Shown here piece after piece: positions 8,630 through 17,412 of a stretch of 64,000 nt of DNA; position 1 is the stretch's first letter, and every line of letters begins with the position of its first letter. The notes beneath the pieces were generated by a model. It was not told the DNA's origin. It worked only from the letters and a program-made list of their open reading frames with translations, and ran no database searches. Made by a program: the position numbers and the translations under genes. The stretch is from Actinokineospora iranica. Lineage in GTDB: Bacteria; Actinomycetota; Actinomycetes; Mycobacteriales; Pseudonocardiaceae. The DNA lies in the NCBI RefSeq assembly GCF_900101685.1, contig NZ_FMZZ01000001.1, positions 558,001 to 622,000 on the forward strand, in the 5' to 3' direction.

Positions 8630-8999
8630 CGCAGCCCTCCGACCGGAAACCAACAAAATCATCAAGAAGCCTAGCCCCTCGTATCTTGGCGAACCCGTGA
8701 CAACCGATCGAAATCAGGCGCGGAGTCTCGATCCGATGTCCTTCTGCTGACCGCGGCCCGTGATAGCAGTTCGCACCGGAAGGTCGGCGCGAAGTTGTCA
8801 GCCCCACCTGCCCCTGACCAGCCAAGATCACGAAATCTGGCTGGAGCGCCAGACCGGCGGCCGCGGCGCGTCTGGGTCGCGGACCGCGCGAAACGGCACC
8901 GCACATCGGCTTCCGCCATAATCTTGAGTCAGCGATGAATGTGGGGGGGTGCTGGCTGGTGGACGTGACGATCACGGCCAGAAGCGTCGAGGGGGACGG
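8630..8999. promoter_or_regulatory. Divergent promoter region of EACC1 and the caspase-STAND-WD40 gene
   Basis: This 370-bp gap lies between two divergent starts, so it should contain promoters in both directions and allow joint control. A G run precedes the caspase gene, and GAGGGGG serves as its ribosome site. I cannot name an operator. Confidence 0.5.
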
Positions 9000-11900
9000 G
9001 TGACCGCGTTGAGCACCCAGGGCACCCGGGTGGTGCTCATGGGCACGGGCACCCACGATCAGGACACGGACCTCCCGAACGTCGACGCCGTCAAGACGAC
9101 GGTGCGCCAACTCGGGCGGGTGCTGGTGGAGTGCTGTGGTCTCGACGAGCAGAACCTGCGGATGGTGATAGACGAGGCGACGCCTGCCGAGATGGGAAGC
9201 GCGCTGGCCGAACAGGCCGAACAGGCCGAAGACCTGCTGCTCGTCTACTACGTGGGGCACGGCTTGGTCAGCCTCAGCGGGGAACTGCATCTGGCCACCC
9301 GGATCACCGACCGCCGCCCGAGCAGGCTCGGCATCACCGCGTTGCCCTATTCGCAGGTCCGCAACTGCGTGCTGGAGAGTCGCGCCCGCGCCTCCGTGGT
9401 GATCCTGGACTGCTGCTTCTCCGGCAGGGCTGTTGGCGCGCTGGGGGACCCGATGGCGGACGTCACCGCGATGGCCCACATCAGCGGCACGTATGTGCTC
9501 ACGTCCGCGGGCCGTGACGAAATCGCGCTGGCCCCGCCGGGCGCGGCGTACACGGCCTTCACTGGTGAACTGATCAACCTGCTCAGCAACGGCGCGCCAC
9601 TGGAACCGAGGGAACTGACCCTCCGCGACGTGTCCCGCTATCTGCGACGGGTACTTCCCGCGAAGGGACTGCCGAAGCCCCGCTACGAAGCCCGTGAGGG
9701 CGCCGAGGACCTCGTGCTGGCCGTGAACCCGGCGCATCAGGGCGCCGACCAGCCCATGGCGGCGCCGCCAGCGAAGGCTATCGGCGGGGACTGCCCTTAT
9801 CCCGGCCTCGCGTCGTTCCGGGAAGACCAAGCACAGTGGTTCTTCGGCCGGGAAAGAGCGACACGGGAATTGCTCCACCGTCTCGTCGAGCGCATGGACG
9901 GAATCGGGCCGCTCGTCGTGGCCGGTCCCTCCGGAGCGGGAAAGTCCTCGCTGCTGCGCGCGGGTTTGCTGCCCGCGTTCCGGCGGGGGAAGTTTCCGGT
10001 TCCAGGGTCCCGCGGCTGGCCCCGCCTGCTGCTCACCCCCACCGCGCAGCCCGACCAGAAGCTGGCCGACCTGGTCGCGGGCCGGATCGGGGACGAACCC
10101 GACAGCGTGCTCGAACGCCTGAGGTCCGACCCCGCATCCCTGGCCGACATGCTGCACACGGACCTGGCCGGTGAGAACGGGGAGGTCGACACGCCGCCCG
10201 GCGATCTGGCCAGAGTGCTGATCGTGGTCGACCAGTTCGAGGAGACCTTCACGCTGTGCGCGGAGGAACGCCGCCGTCAGACGTTCATCAACGCCCTCTG
10301 CGCGGCGTCGACGAGCAGCGACGAGCGCCCTGCGCCCGCGTTGGTGGTGGTGGGCCTGCGCGCGGACCTGCTCGGCAACTGCGCGAGATACCCGGAGCTG
10401 GTGGATGCCCTGCGGTTCGGCCAGGTCATGCTCGGGGCGATGACCACCGCCGAACTCCGCGATGTCATCGAGAAACCCGGCCATGCCGTGGGTCTTGCCC
10501 TCGAACCCGGCCTGGTCGACCGCATTGTCGGCGAGTTCGACGACAAAGAAGCCAGAGCTGACGAAGCCGTGTACAACCCGGCGAAGCTGCCGCTGCTTTC
10601 CCACGCGTTGCACGCCACCTGGGAACAACGCCGCGACGGCATACTCACAATCGCCGGCTACGAGGAAGCCGGCGGCATCAGCGGCGCGATTCGCACCACC
10701 GCCGACACCACATACCAAAACCTCAGCCCGGCCGAGCAGCGGGTGGCCCGGGGAATCCTGCTCAGCCTGGTGAAAATCGGCGAGGACGCCGAACCGCCTG
10801 CCCGTCGGCGCGTCGCGGTGGACAGGTTGATCGACGAGTCCGGCGATTCGGCTGCCGCGAAAACGGTTCTGGCCGCGTTGGAGCAGGCCCGCCTGATCAC
10901 AACAGACAAGAGCAACGCCGAAATCACCCATGAAGCACTGTTGCGGGAGTGGCCGCTACTTCGCCAGTGGACCGACGCCGATCGCGCCGGTCTGCTCATC
11001 CGCCAGCGGCTCACCGCGGCCACACAGAGATGGGCGGAAGGCAAGCGAGACCCCGACCTCTTGTATCCGCCCGGCAGACTCGCCGAGGTCAACTCCTGGG
11101 AGCAGGAACACAGCTCGGAAGTCGCGTTCGACCAGACGGAAAAGGAGTTCGTGCGGCAGAGCAGGGCCAAACGGGCACGGGAAAGGTTCCGCCGTCGGCT
11201 CGGTGTCGCCTCACTGGGCGTTCTCTCGGTGGTGGCGGTGGCCGCCAGCGTCTTCGCCGTCAGGCAGTACGTCATCGCCACAGACCAGCGCGACAGTGCC
11301 AGCGCACGCGGGCTTGTGGTACTCGCTGAAGGGGTCCGGGACCGCTCACCGCAACTGGCGTTGCGGTTGGGTGTTGCCGCTCAACACCTCTATCCCAGCG
11401 CCGAGACCAACGCGAGCCTGGTCACGACCCTGCTCACCACCCGCTACGCGGGCGCTATCTCGGGAAGCGACGAAGGTGGCGCGCTCGCGGTGGCGTTCGC
11501 GCCACGCGGGAACATCGTCGCCACCGGAAGCAACAACGGCGCGACGATCCTCTGGAGCGTCACCGATCCGCACTATCCGCGTCGGCTTGGCCAGCCCTTG
11601 GACGACCGCACGCAGAACGCGGTGACCTCGGTGGCGTTCTCCAGTGACGGGAGCGTGCTGGCCATCGGCAGTTCCAGTGGCACCGTGACGATATGGGACG
11701 TCACGGACCCGGAACGGGCGAACCGTCTCGGCCAAGCTCGGGACGATGCCACTGAGGACGCGGTGACCTCGGTGGCGTTTTCCCCTGACGGGAAAGTGCT
11801 GGCCGTCGGCAGTTCCAGCGGAACCGCGACGATGTGGGACGTCACCGATCCATTCGATGTGCCTCGGCGGATCGGCGAACCTCTCCACGGGCACCACAGC

Positions 11901-13187
11901 AGGGTGTCTTCTGTGGTGTTCGCTCCGAGCGGGAACACCGTGGTCACCGGCAGCGACGACGGCACCGCCATCCTCTGGGACATCACCCGGCGGGACCATC
12001 CCGTCCAGCTCGGGCAGCCCTTGAACGACGACACCGGCACCGTGACGTCGGTGGCATTCGCGCCCAGCGGCCGTACTGTCGCCATCGGCAGTTCGATTGG
12101 CGTGACGGCATTGTGGGACGTCACCGACCCGGCGGCGGCCACCCGGCTCGGGGATCGGCTGAGCGGGCACAACGATCTGGTGTCGTCGGTGGCGTTCGCC
12201 GAAAGCGGCGACAGATTGATCACCGGTAGCCATGACCGAACAGCGATTCTCTGGGATGTCACCGACCCGACGGCGCCAGAGCGGATCGGGCAGCCCCTGA
12301 TGGGCCATGACAGCCGCGTGTCCTCGGTGGCATTCGCCCCGGACGGGAACACCGTAATCACCGGCAGCGACGACGGCACCGCCATCCTCTGGGATCTCAC
12401 CAACCGGCCCCGGCAACTCGGGCAACCACTCACCGGCCACGACAACCCGGTGACATCGGTCCGATTCAACGGAAACATCCTGACCACCAGCAGTCCGAGT
12501 GACAAGGAGATCCACTGGGACATCACCGATCCACGCCAACCGCAGTCGGTCGGCGAGGCACCGCTGGAGGTGCGCGGCCAGCTGATGTCCCTTGCCACCT
12601 CCCCAGCCGGGCACATCGACGCCACCGCGGGCCCCGACAACGATGTGATTCTCTGGGATATCACCAACCCTCGGCAGCCGCGTCAACTCGGGAAACCGCT
12701 CGTCGCCCACAGTGGCCTGGTGTCGTCAGCGGTGTTCGCCAAGAGCGGGGACATCCTCGCCACCGGTGGCGCCGACGGCGTGGTGGTGCTCTGGGATGTC
12801 CGGGACACCAGCCAGCCGCGGCGCCTCGGGCAGCCCCTGTCCGGACATCGCAGGCCGATCAGCTCGCTGGCCCTTTCCGAGGACGGGAACACGGTGGCGG
12901 CCGGTAGCGGTGATGGCACGGTCATCCTCTGGGATATCCAGGATCCGGGCAGATCCTATCGGCTCGGGCAGCCGCTGGCAGGCCACGGGATGTCGGTGAA
13001 GTCGCTCGCCTTTTCATCGGACGGGAACATTCTGGCGACCGGCGGCGCCGACAACAAAGCCATTCTGTGGGACCTCACGCTCCTCGGCAACGCGGCCGAG
13101 CACGCCTGTTCCATCGCCGACGGAGGACTGACTCCCGAAGAGTGGGCCCGCCATATTTCTGAACTGCCTTATCGGGAGACCTGCTGA
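9000..13187 (+). CDS. Caspase-nSTAND1-TM-WD40 conflict/cell-death protein
   Basis: A 1395-aa multidomain protein. Residues 1-245 are a C14 caspase-like peptidase with the catalytic pair H87 (Y-V-G-H-G) and C139 (D-C-C-F-S-G). Residues 265-700 are an nSTAND1-type NTPase opening with C-P-Y-P-G-L and F-F-G-R-E. Its Walker A is G-P-S-G-A-G-K-S (309-316), and V-V-D-Q-F-E-E around 409-415 is Walker B. A hydrophobic helix (about 735-755) looks like one membrane span. From about 820 to the end there are 12 WD40 repeats, most ending in I-L-W-D. In related systems WD40 repeats sense, STAND switches on NTP hydrolysis and the caspase executes. The GTG at 9000 is preceded by GAGGGGG. It is divergent from EACC1 and followed 17 nt later by a PhnD-like lipoprotein gene. 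Confidence 0.93.
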   Translation: MTALSTQGTRVVLMGTGTHDQDTDLPNVDAVKTTVRQLGRVLVECCGLDEQNLRMVIDEATPAEMGSALAEQAEQAEDLLLVYYVGHGLVSLSGELHLATRITDRRPSRLGITALPYSQVRNCVLESRARASVVILDCCFSGRAVGALGDPMADVTAMAHISGTYVLTSAGRDEIALAPPGAAYTAFTGELINLLSNGAPLEPRELTLRDVSRYLRRVLPAKGLPKPRYEAREGAEDLVLAVNPAHQGADQPMAAPPAKAIGGDCPYPGLASFREDQAQWFFGRERATRELLHRLVERMDGIGPLVVAGPSGAGKSSLLRAGLLPAFRRGKFPVPGSRGWPRLLLTPTAQPDQKLADLVAGRIGDEPDSVLERLRSDPASLADMLHTDLAGENGEVDTPPGDLARVLIVVDQFEETFTLCAEERRRQTFINALCAASTSSDERPAPALVVVGLRADLLGNCARYPELVDALRFGQVMLGAMTTAELRDVIEKPGHAVGLALEPGLVDRIVGEFDDKEARADEAVYNPAKLPLLSHALHATWEQRRDGILTIAGYEEAGGISGAIRTTADTTYQNLSPAEQRVARGILLSLVKIGEDAEPPARRRVAVDRLIDESGDSAAAKTVLAALEQARLITTDKSNAEITHEALLREWPLLRQWTDADRAGLLIRQRLTAATQRWAEGKRDPDLLYPPGRLAEVNSWEQEHSSEVAFDQTEKEFVRQSRAKRARERFRRRLGVASLGVLSVVAVAASVFAVRQYVIATDQRDSASARGLVVLAEGVRDRSPQLALRLGVAAQHLYPSAETNASLVTTLLTTRYAGAISGSDEGGALAVAFAPRGNIVATGSNNGATILWSVTDPHYPRRLGQPLDDRTQNAVTSVAFSSDGSVLAIGSSSGTVTIWDVTDPERANRLGQARDDATEDAVTSVAFSPDGKVLAVGSSSGTATMWDVTDPFDVPRRIGEPLHGHHSRVSSVVFAPSGNTVVTGSDDGTAILWDITRRDHPVQLGQPLNDDTGTVTSVAFAPSGRTVAIGSSIGVTALWDVTDPAAATRLGDRLSGHNDLVSSVAFAESGDRLITGSHDRTAILWDVTDPTAPERIGQPLMGHDSRVSSVAFAPDGNTVITGSDDGTAILWDLTNRPRQLGQPLTGHDNPVTSVRFNGNILTTSSPSDKEIHWDITDPRQPQSVGEAPLEVRGQLMSLATSPAGHIDATAGPDNDVILWDITNPRQPRQLGKPLVAHSGLVSSAVFAKSGDILATGGADGVVVLWDVRDTSQPRRLGQPLSGHRRPISSLALSEDGNTVAAGSGDGTVILWDIQDPGRSYRLGQPLAGHGMSVKSLAFSSDGNILATGGADNKAILWDLTLLGNAAEHACSIADGGLTPEEWARHISELPYRETC

Positions 13188-13204
13188 CCGGGGAGCGATC
13201 GATC

Positions 13205-14125
13205 ATGAAATGGCCCGCGCGCCGCACCGTAGTCCTGATCGCGCTGACTGTCGCCGTGTCCGGGTGCGTAGGCGGCCCCGAGGACGAAACGCCGGTCACC
13301 TATCCGGAGCCGCTGATCTTCTCGGAGACCCCGAGTGGTTTCGCGGACGTCCCGCTCGTGCCCTCGCAAGCGGTCCTCAAAATGCTGAGCAAGGAGACCG
13401 GCAGGACGATCCGCGCCCAGGTGGGCACCGACTACGACGCGGTGATCAACGCGATGAGCGCGGGAACCATCGACATCGGCGCTCTCTCACCGTTTTCCTA
13501 CGTGCGCGCCAAACAGCAGAATCCAGCGATCATCCCGGTCGCCGCGCAGACAACGGAGAAGGGAGGCAAACCCGGGTATCGCGCATACGGCATTGTCCGC
13601 ACCGGCTCGCGGATCAGAAACCTCGCGGATTTCCGGGGGCGGCGGATCTGCTTCGTCGACGACGATTCCACCTCCGGCTATGTGTACCCGAGCGCCGCAC
13701 TGCTCGAGATCGGCATCAGGCCGCTCGAAGACACCGTGCCGATCTTCAAGGTGGACCACGAAGCAGTGGTGAACGCGGTCGTGGCCGATCAGTGCGATGC
13801 GGGCTTCGCCTACGACACGATGGTCGACAGGCAAATGATCGAACGGGGTCAGCTGCAACCCGGCCAGGTCGACATCGTGTGGAAATCCGATCTCATTCCC
13901 GGCGCGGTCATAGTGATTTCCGACAGCCTGCCCGTCGATCTGCGGAAACAGCTGACCTCGACCATACGAGAGAAGGCCAACTCCGATTACCTGCGGGCAA
14001 ACAGTTTCTGTCACGGCGAATGCCCGATCAGTGACGCGAACGCATATGCCTACACGGAGGTTGACGACTCCATATACGACAGCATACGTGCCGTCTGCCA
14101 GCGCATCCAACACAGAAATTGCTAG
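13205..14125 (+). CDS. PhnD-like periplasmic-type substrate-binding lipoprotein
   Basis: This 306-aa protein has a lipoprotein signal peptide with lipobox V-S-G-C (Cys at 21) and then a PhnD/SsuA-type type-2 substrate-binding fold. Segments such as T-D-Y-D-A-V-I-N-A-M near residue 78, G-A-L-S-P-F-S-Y-V-R and L-A-D-F-R-G-R-R-I-C-F-V match the phosphonate/phosphite-binding family. It should sit on the outer face of the membrane. There are no ABC permease or ATPase genes beside it. It follows the caspase-STAND-WD40 gene by 17 nt, so it is probably co-transcribed. It may sense a ligand for that system rather than feed a transporter, which is inference. Its last 4 nt overlap the convergent GMC gene. 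Confidence 0.85.
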   Translation: MKWPARRTVVLIALTVAVSGCVGGPEDETPVTYPEPLIFSETPSGFADVPLVPSQAVLKMLSKETGRTIRAQVGTDYDAVINAMSAGTIDIGALSPFSYVRAKQQNPAIIPVAAQTTEKGGKPGYRAYGIVRTGSRIRNLADFRGRRICFVDDDSTSGYVYPSAALLEIGIRPLEDTVPIFKVDHEAVVNAVVADQCDAGFAYDTMVDRQMIERGQLQPGQVDIVWKSDLIPGAVIVISDSLPVDLRKQLTSTIREKANSDYLRANSFCHGECPISDANAYAYTEVDDSIYDSIRAVCQRIQHRNC

Positions 14126-15900
14126 TCTCGCGCTCGCGAGAGGTGGCGGGCGAGTCGCAGGCTCAGCGCCGCCAGGGTGAGCGTGGGGTTGGCGGCGGGG
14201 GAACTCGGCAGCACCGAGTTGTCGCAGGCGTAGAGGTTGTCGTAGCCGAGGAACTTGAGGTCGGCGTCGACCACCCCGTCGCCGTTCTCGCCCATCCGCA
14301 GGGTGCCGACCTCGTGGGCCACACCACCAAGCTTGGCTTGGGTCAGGTCCAGGGTCTCGCCCATGATCGGTTCGGCGCCGATCCCCTTCAGCACGGTGGC
14401 CGCGATCGCTCGCACCTCGTCAAGCAGTTCCGCGGCCAGGGGACACGGTTGAACGTCGACCCGCACCGGCGCGGACGGGGGCCCGACGACTCGCAGGCGG
14501 TTGGTCTCCACGAGTGGCGCGTTGAACAGGAACACGATCTCGCCGAGAGTCGAGTCGCCTTTCTGCTGCCGGTGGCGGGCGAGGTTGTCCGGGTCGACGT
14601 AGCGGCCCTGGTTGAAATCCGCGCCGAGTTCGACGACCACGTTGTACGGGTGCTGCTCGACGCTGGTGTCCCGGTGCCGCGACCACAGCTTCGCCGACGC
14701 GTCGGTGGCCGCGTGCGGGGAGCCCGCGGGCAACGAGAAGTGGGTGAACCAGATGGGATGGTCGGTGATGCCTCGGCCGATCATGCCCGCCGGGTCGTCC
14801 AGTTGGGACAGCAGCGCGATCTTGGCCGACTCGATGGTTCCGGCACTGAGCACGACGGTGTTCGCGCGGTATTCCCGCTGTTGGCGCGCCAGCAGGTCGT
14901 AGGCGCTGACGCCGACCGCCCGGTCGCCTTCGGTGAGCACACGGTGCACGGCGTGGTTGAGGTTGATCGTCGGAATCCGCTGCCCGGGGTCCTCGACCAG
15001 CCGGTCCTCACACAGCAGGTCCGCGGTGGAGAACATCCCGGCGGGAATCGACAGCGGCGTGTAGCCCTGGTACTGCACCGCGACCGGGGCGTCCAGGTGG
15101 TCGAAGTCCGGCAGCAGGCGGGCCAGCGCCTGCCTGGTGCTCTCCTGGTAGGCCGAGCCGATCGGGCCGTTGCGGTTGAGCGCGTCCTCAGCCAGGCGGT
15201 ACCCGGTGGCCAGCAGGTAATCGCGGACCGCGGTCGGCCAGCCCGCCAACTCCCAGGCGCCCATCCGCGGAATCAGCCCACCCCAGAACAGCGACCGGCC
15301 GCCGAGGTTGAACGCCTGGGCGCCCTGGAAGTCCGAGCCGTCGACGTTGTCGTAGTTCTTGATACTGAAATCCGGAAACAACCCCCACACACTCTTGTCG
15401 AACTTCCCCACCCGCAGCCGCCGCGGCAGGTTCGCCACATGGGTCGGGAACAACAAGGACCCGGCCTCCAGCACCAACACGTCCGCTCCCGCGTCGGCAA
15501 GCTGATCTGCGAGCAGCCCGCCGCCGACGCCGGACCCCACCACGATCACGTCGTACACCCGCTGCCCGTCATGATTCGGCCGGAAAAACCGCTGCTGCAC
15601 CTCACCGTTCTCCGTCACCACCGCGGGAAACGGCACGAACCTCACCTGCCCGTCGCCGAACTCCACCGCCCCGTCGGCGACCGGCCGCACGACCAGATTC
15701 GGCCCGTCCATCCAGGTGGCGCCGTCCAGCACGAACTTGAACTCCAGCACCGGCCCATACCGCGCCTCGTCAAGCCGGAAGGTCCACGCGCCGTCCTGGT
15801 ACACCCCCGGCACATCGACGGTCCACCCGTCGACCGCGCTGCGCAAAGCGACCACATCATCCGGAACGAACTCGTTCGTGTGGAATCGAACGACAAACAT
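14122..15900 (-). CDS. GMC-family FAD oxidoreductase with N-terminal carbohydrate-binding-like domain
   Basis: A 592-aa protein. Residues 1-110 form a beta-rich domain ending in F-K-F-V-L-D-G-A-T-W-M-D-G-P-N, which resembles CBM48/glycogen-binding modules. From residue 117 a GMC oxidoreductase follows: FAD-binding V-G-S-G-V-G-G-G-L-L-A, then V-L-E-A-G, and C-terminal H-E-V-G-T-L-R-M-G with A-A-N-P-T-L-T supplying the catalytic His/Asn pair. Family members oxidise alcohols or sugars. The ATG at 15900 has GAGGGGG upstream. With no signal peptide it should be cytoplasmic. The CBM-like domain points to a glycan or sugar substrate, which is inference. Confidence 0.88.
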   Translation of the reverse strand: MFVVRFHTNEFVPDDVVALRSAVDGWTVDVPGVYQDGAWTFRLDEARYGPVLEFKFVLDGATWMDGPNLVVRPVADGAVEFGDGQVRFVPFPAVVTENGEVQQRFFRPNHDGQRVYDVIVVGSGVGGGLLADQLADAGADVLVLEAGSLLFPTHVANLPRRLRVGKFDKSVWGLFPDFSIKNYDNVDGSDFQGAQAFNLGGRSLFWGGLIPRMGAWELAGWPTAVRDYLLATGYRLAEDALNRNGPIGSAYQESTRQALARLLPDFDHLDAPVAVQYQGYTPLSIPAGMFSTADLLCEDRLVEDPGQRIPTINLNHAVHRVLTEGDRAVGVSAYDLLARQQREYRANTVVLSAGTIESAKIALLSQLDDPAGMIGRGITDHPIWFTHFSLPAGSPHAATDASAKLWSRHRDTSVEQHPYNVVVELGADFNQGRYVDPDNLARHRQQKGDSTLGEIVFLFNAPLVETNRLRVVGPPSAPVRVDVQPCPLAAELLDEVRAIAATVLKGIGAEPIMGETLDLTQAKLGGVAHEVGTLRMGENGDGVVDADLKFLGYDNLYACDNSVLPSSPAANPTLTLAALSLRLARHLSRARD

Positions 15901-16280
15901 GGGACCCCCTCACGTTGACACCCGTCAATACCCGACATTGCCGAACCATTCGCGACGAGAGCGGCGTACTGACCGGTAATCACATGAACGGGTGGACTCG
16001 AAGGATCACATCGGGACGTGGGCGAATGCGCCGCCCATTTCAGGTAGTACGCGGCCGTTCCGAACGGCGGGCTCCAGCCCCGAAGAAGGGTTCGCGTGGC
16101 TTGACCGGCCGGTGTTTTGTCGTCTCGCACCACGCACGCGCCCCCGGCACCCAGCGGTGGCTGGATGCCGGGGGCGCGGTTCCCTTCCCCCGGGGGAGCC
16201 TCACGGTCGAGCGGATCGGGACCTGGTCCGGCCGCCAAGTCGTCCGCCCCGAACACGTCGACCAGTGCCGAAGGCTGAAG
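15901..16280. other. Intergenic region with a terminator hairpin
   Basis: This 380-bp gap holds the promoter of the GMC gene and, nearer the esterase gene, a strong hairpin listed separately. I see no gene in it. Confidence 0.6.
16137..16178 (-). terminator. Hairpin terminator downstream of the esterase gene
   Basis: CGCGCCCCCGGCA (16137-16149) pairs perfectly with TGCCGGGGGCGCG (16166-16178) across a 16-nt loop, giving a 13-bp GC stem about 100 nt past the esterase stop. No U-run follows, as is common in actinomycetes. Confidence 0.75.
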
Positions 16281-17303
16281 CTACGGCAGCGAGCGGCCGC
16301 TGAAGAAGTCCCACACCAGGGTGCTCAGGTTGGGGCCGACCTGGTCGACGTAGTCGCCTTCGCCGCCGCCGGGCCACTTGTGCGCCAGTCCCTCGACCAC
16401 GTACTTCTCGATCAGCCGGTCCTGGGTGGTTGCGTCGGTGTAGACCGTCTTGACGTAGGGGTGCTCGCCGGGGTTCGCCACGCGCTGCACGGAGTCGGGG
16501 ACGTCGTCGACGTCGCCGTCAAGCCGCCCGTCGTTCGCCAGGTCGTCAATGGCCGCCCAGTGGGTGACCAGGCGGTCGCCGAAGATCGGTTTGACGGTGG
16601 TGTCCTCGGTGCCGTGCATGACGAAGGTGGGCACCTGCCGGGCCCGCGGGCCCATTTGGGCGTAGGCGAGTTTGGCGGTGTCGACCGGGCTCACGTTGTC
16701 CACCCCGGCCAGCAGGACGCGGTCGGCCGCGTACTCGCCGCCCGCGAGGCTGCCGATGGCGGCGTAGACGTCCGGGTACGTGACCCCGAGGACCACGGTC
16801 ATCGCGGCGCCCGCGGACGCGCCGACGGCGTAGACCCGCTTGGCGTCGGCGCCATAGTTCGCGACGACGGCCTGGGTCACGCCCGCCAGCAGCGACGGTT
16901 CGCCGCTGCCGCGTTTCTGGTTGCCCGGGACCAGTCCGTTCCAACAGCCCTTGGCGTTCCAGAACCGGTTCTGCGTCGGGTAGACGACGATGAACCCGCG
17001 AGCGTCGGCGAGGTCGTTGAACCGGGTCATGGCCTTCATCGAGTTGTCCTCGTACCCGGTCATGCCGCACCCGTGGAGGGCGACGACCACCGGCAGCGAC
17101 GTGCCCGGGCGGTGGGACGGCGGAAGGTGGACCTCGTAGTCGAGGCGCTGCCCCCACCCGTCGACGAACGTCGCCCGCTCGTCCCGCCCGCCCGCCGCGG
17201 ACGCCTGGCTCCCCAGCGACACGACCGCGACCGAGGTGACCGAGGCCACTGTGATCGCCGCGGCGATCAGTGTCCGCAGCAGCCGTTTGTTCCTGATTGA
17301 CAT
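16281..17303 (-). CDS. Secreted PHB-depolymerase-family esterase (LpqC-like)
   Basis: This 340-aa protein begins with a Sec-type signal peptide (R-N-K-R-L-L-R, hydrophobic core, A-S-A cleavage near 35). An alpha/beta hydrolase of the PHB depolymerase/feruloyl esterase family follows. The oxyanion segment is L-H-G-C-G-M-T-G, the nucleophile elbow G-A-S-A-G and the late His G-L-A-H-K-W. Family members cleave polyhydroxyalkanoates or feruloyl and acetyl esters outside the cell; the substrate here is not clear. The ATG at 17303 has AAGGGGGA upstream. The gene is divergent from a PucR-type regulator 110 bp away, which may control it. Confidence 0.88.
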   Translation of the reverse strand: MSIRNKRLLRTLIAAAITVASVTSVAVVSLGSQASAAGGRDERATFVDGWGQRLDYEVHLPPSHRPGTSLPVVVALHGCGMTGYEDNSMKAMTRFNDLADARGFIVVYPTQNRFWNAKGCWNGLVPGNQKRGSGEPSLLAGVTQAVVANYGADAKRVYAVGASAGAAMTVVLGVTYPDVYAAIGSLAGGEYAADRVLLAGVDNVSPVDTAKLAYAQMGPRARQVPTFVMHGTEDTTVKPIFGDRLVTHWAAIDDLANDGRLDGDVDDVPDSVQRVANPGEHPYVKTVYTDATTQDRLIEKYVVEGLAHKWPGGGEGDYVDQVGPNLSTLVWDFFSGRSLP

Positions 17304-17412
17304 GGTTTGTCCCCCTTGGACGACCTGCTTGACCGCTCTGTCCGGCTGATCCTCCACCCGCGCCCGGCCCCCGGAATATTGGTCGCCGTGCCAATGGTGG
17401 TAGACGAGTGTT

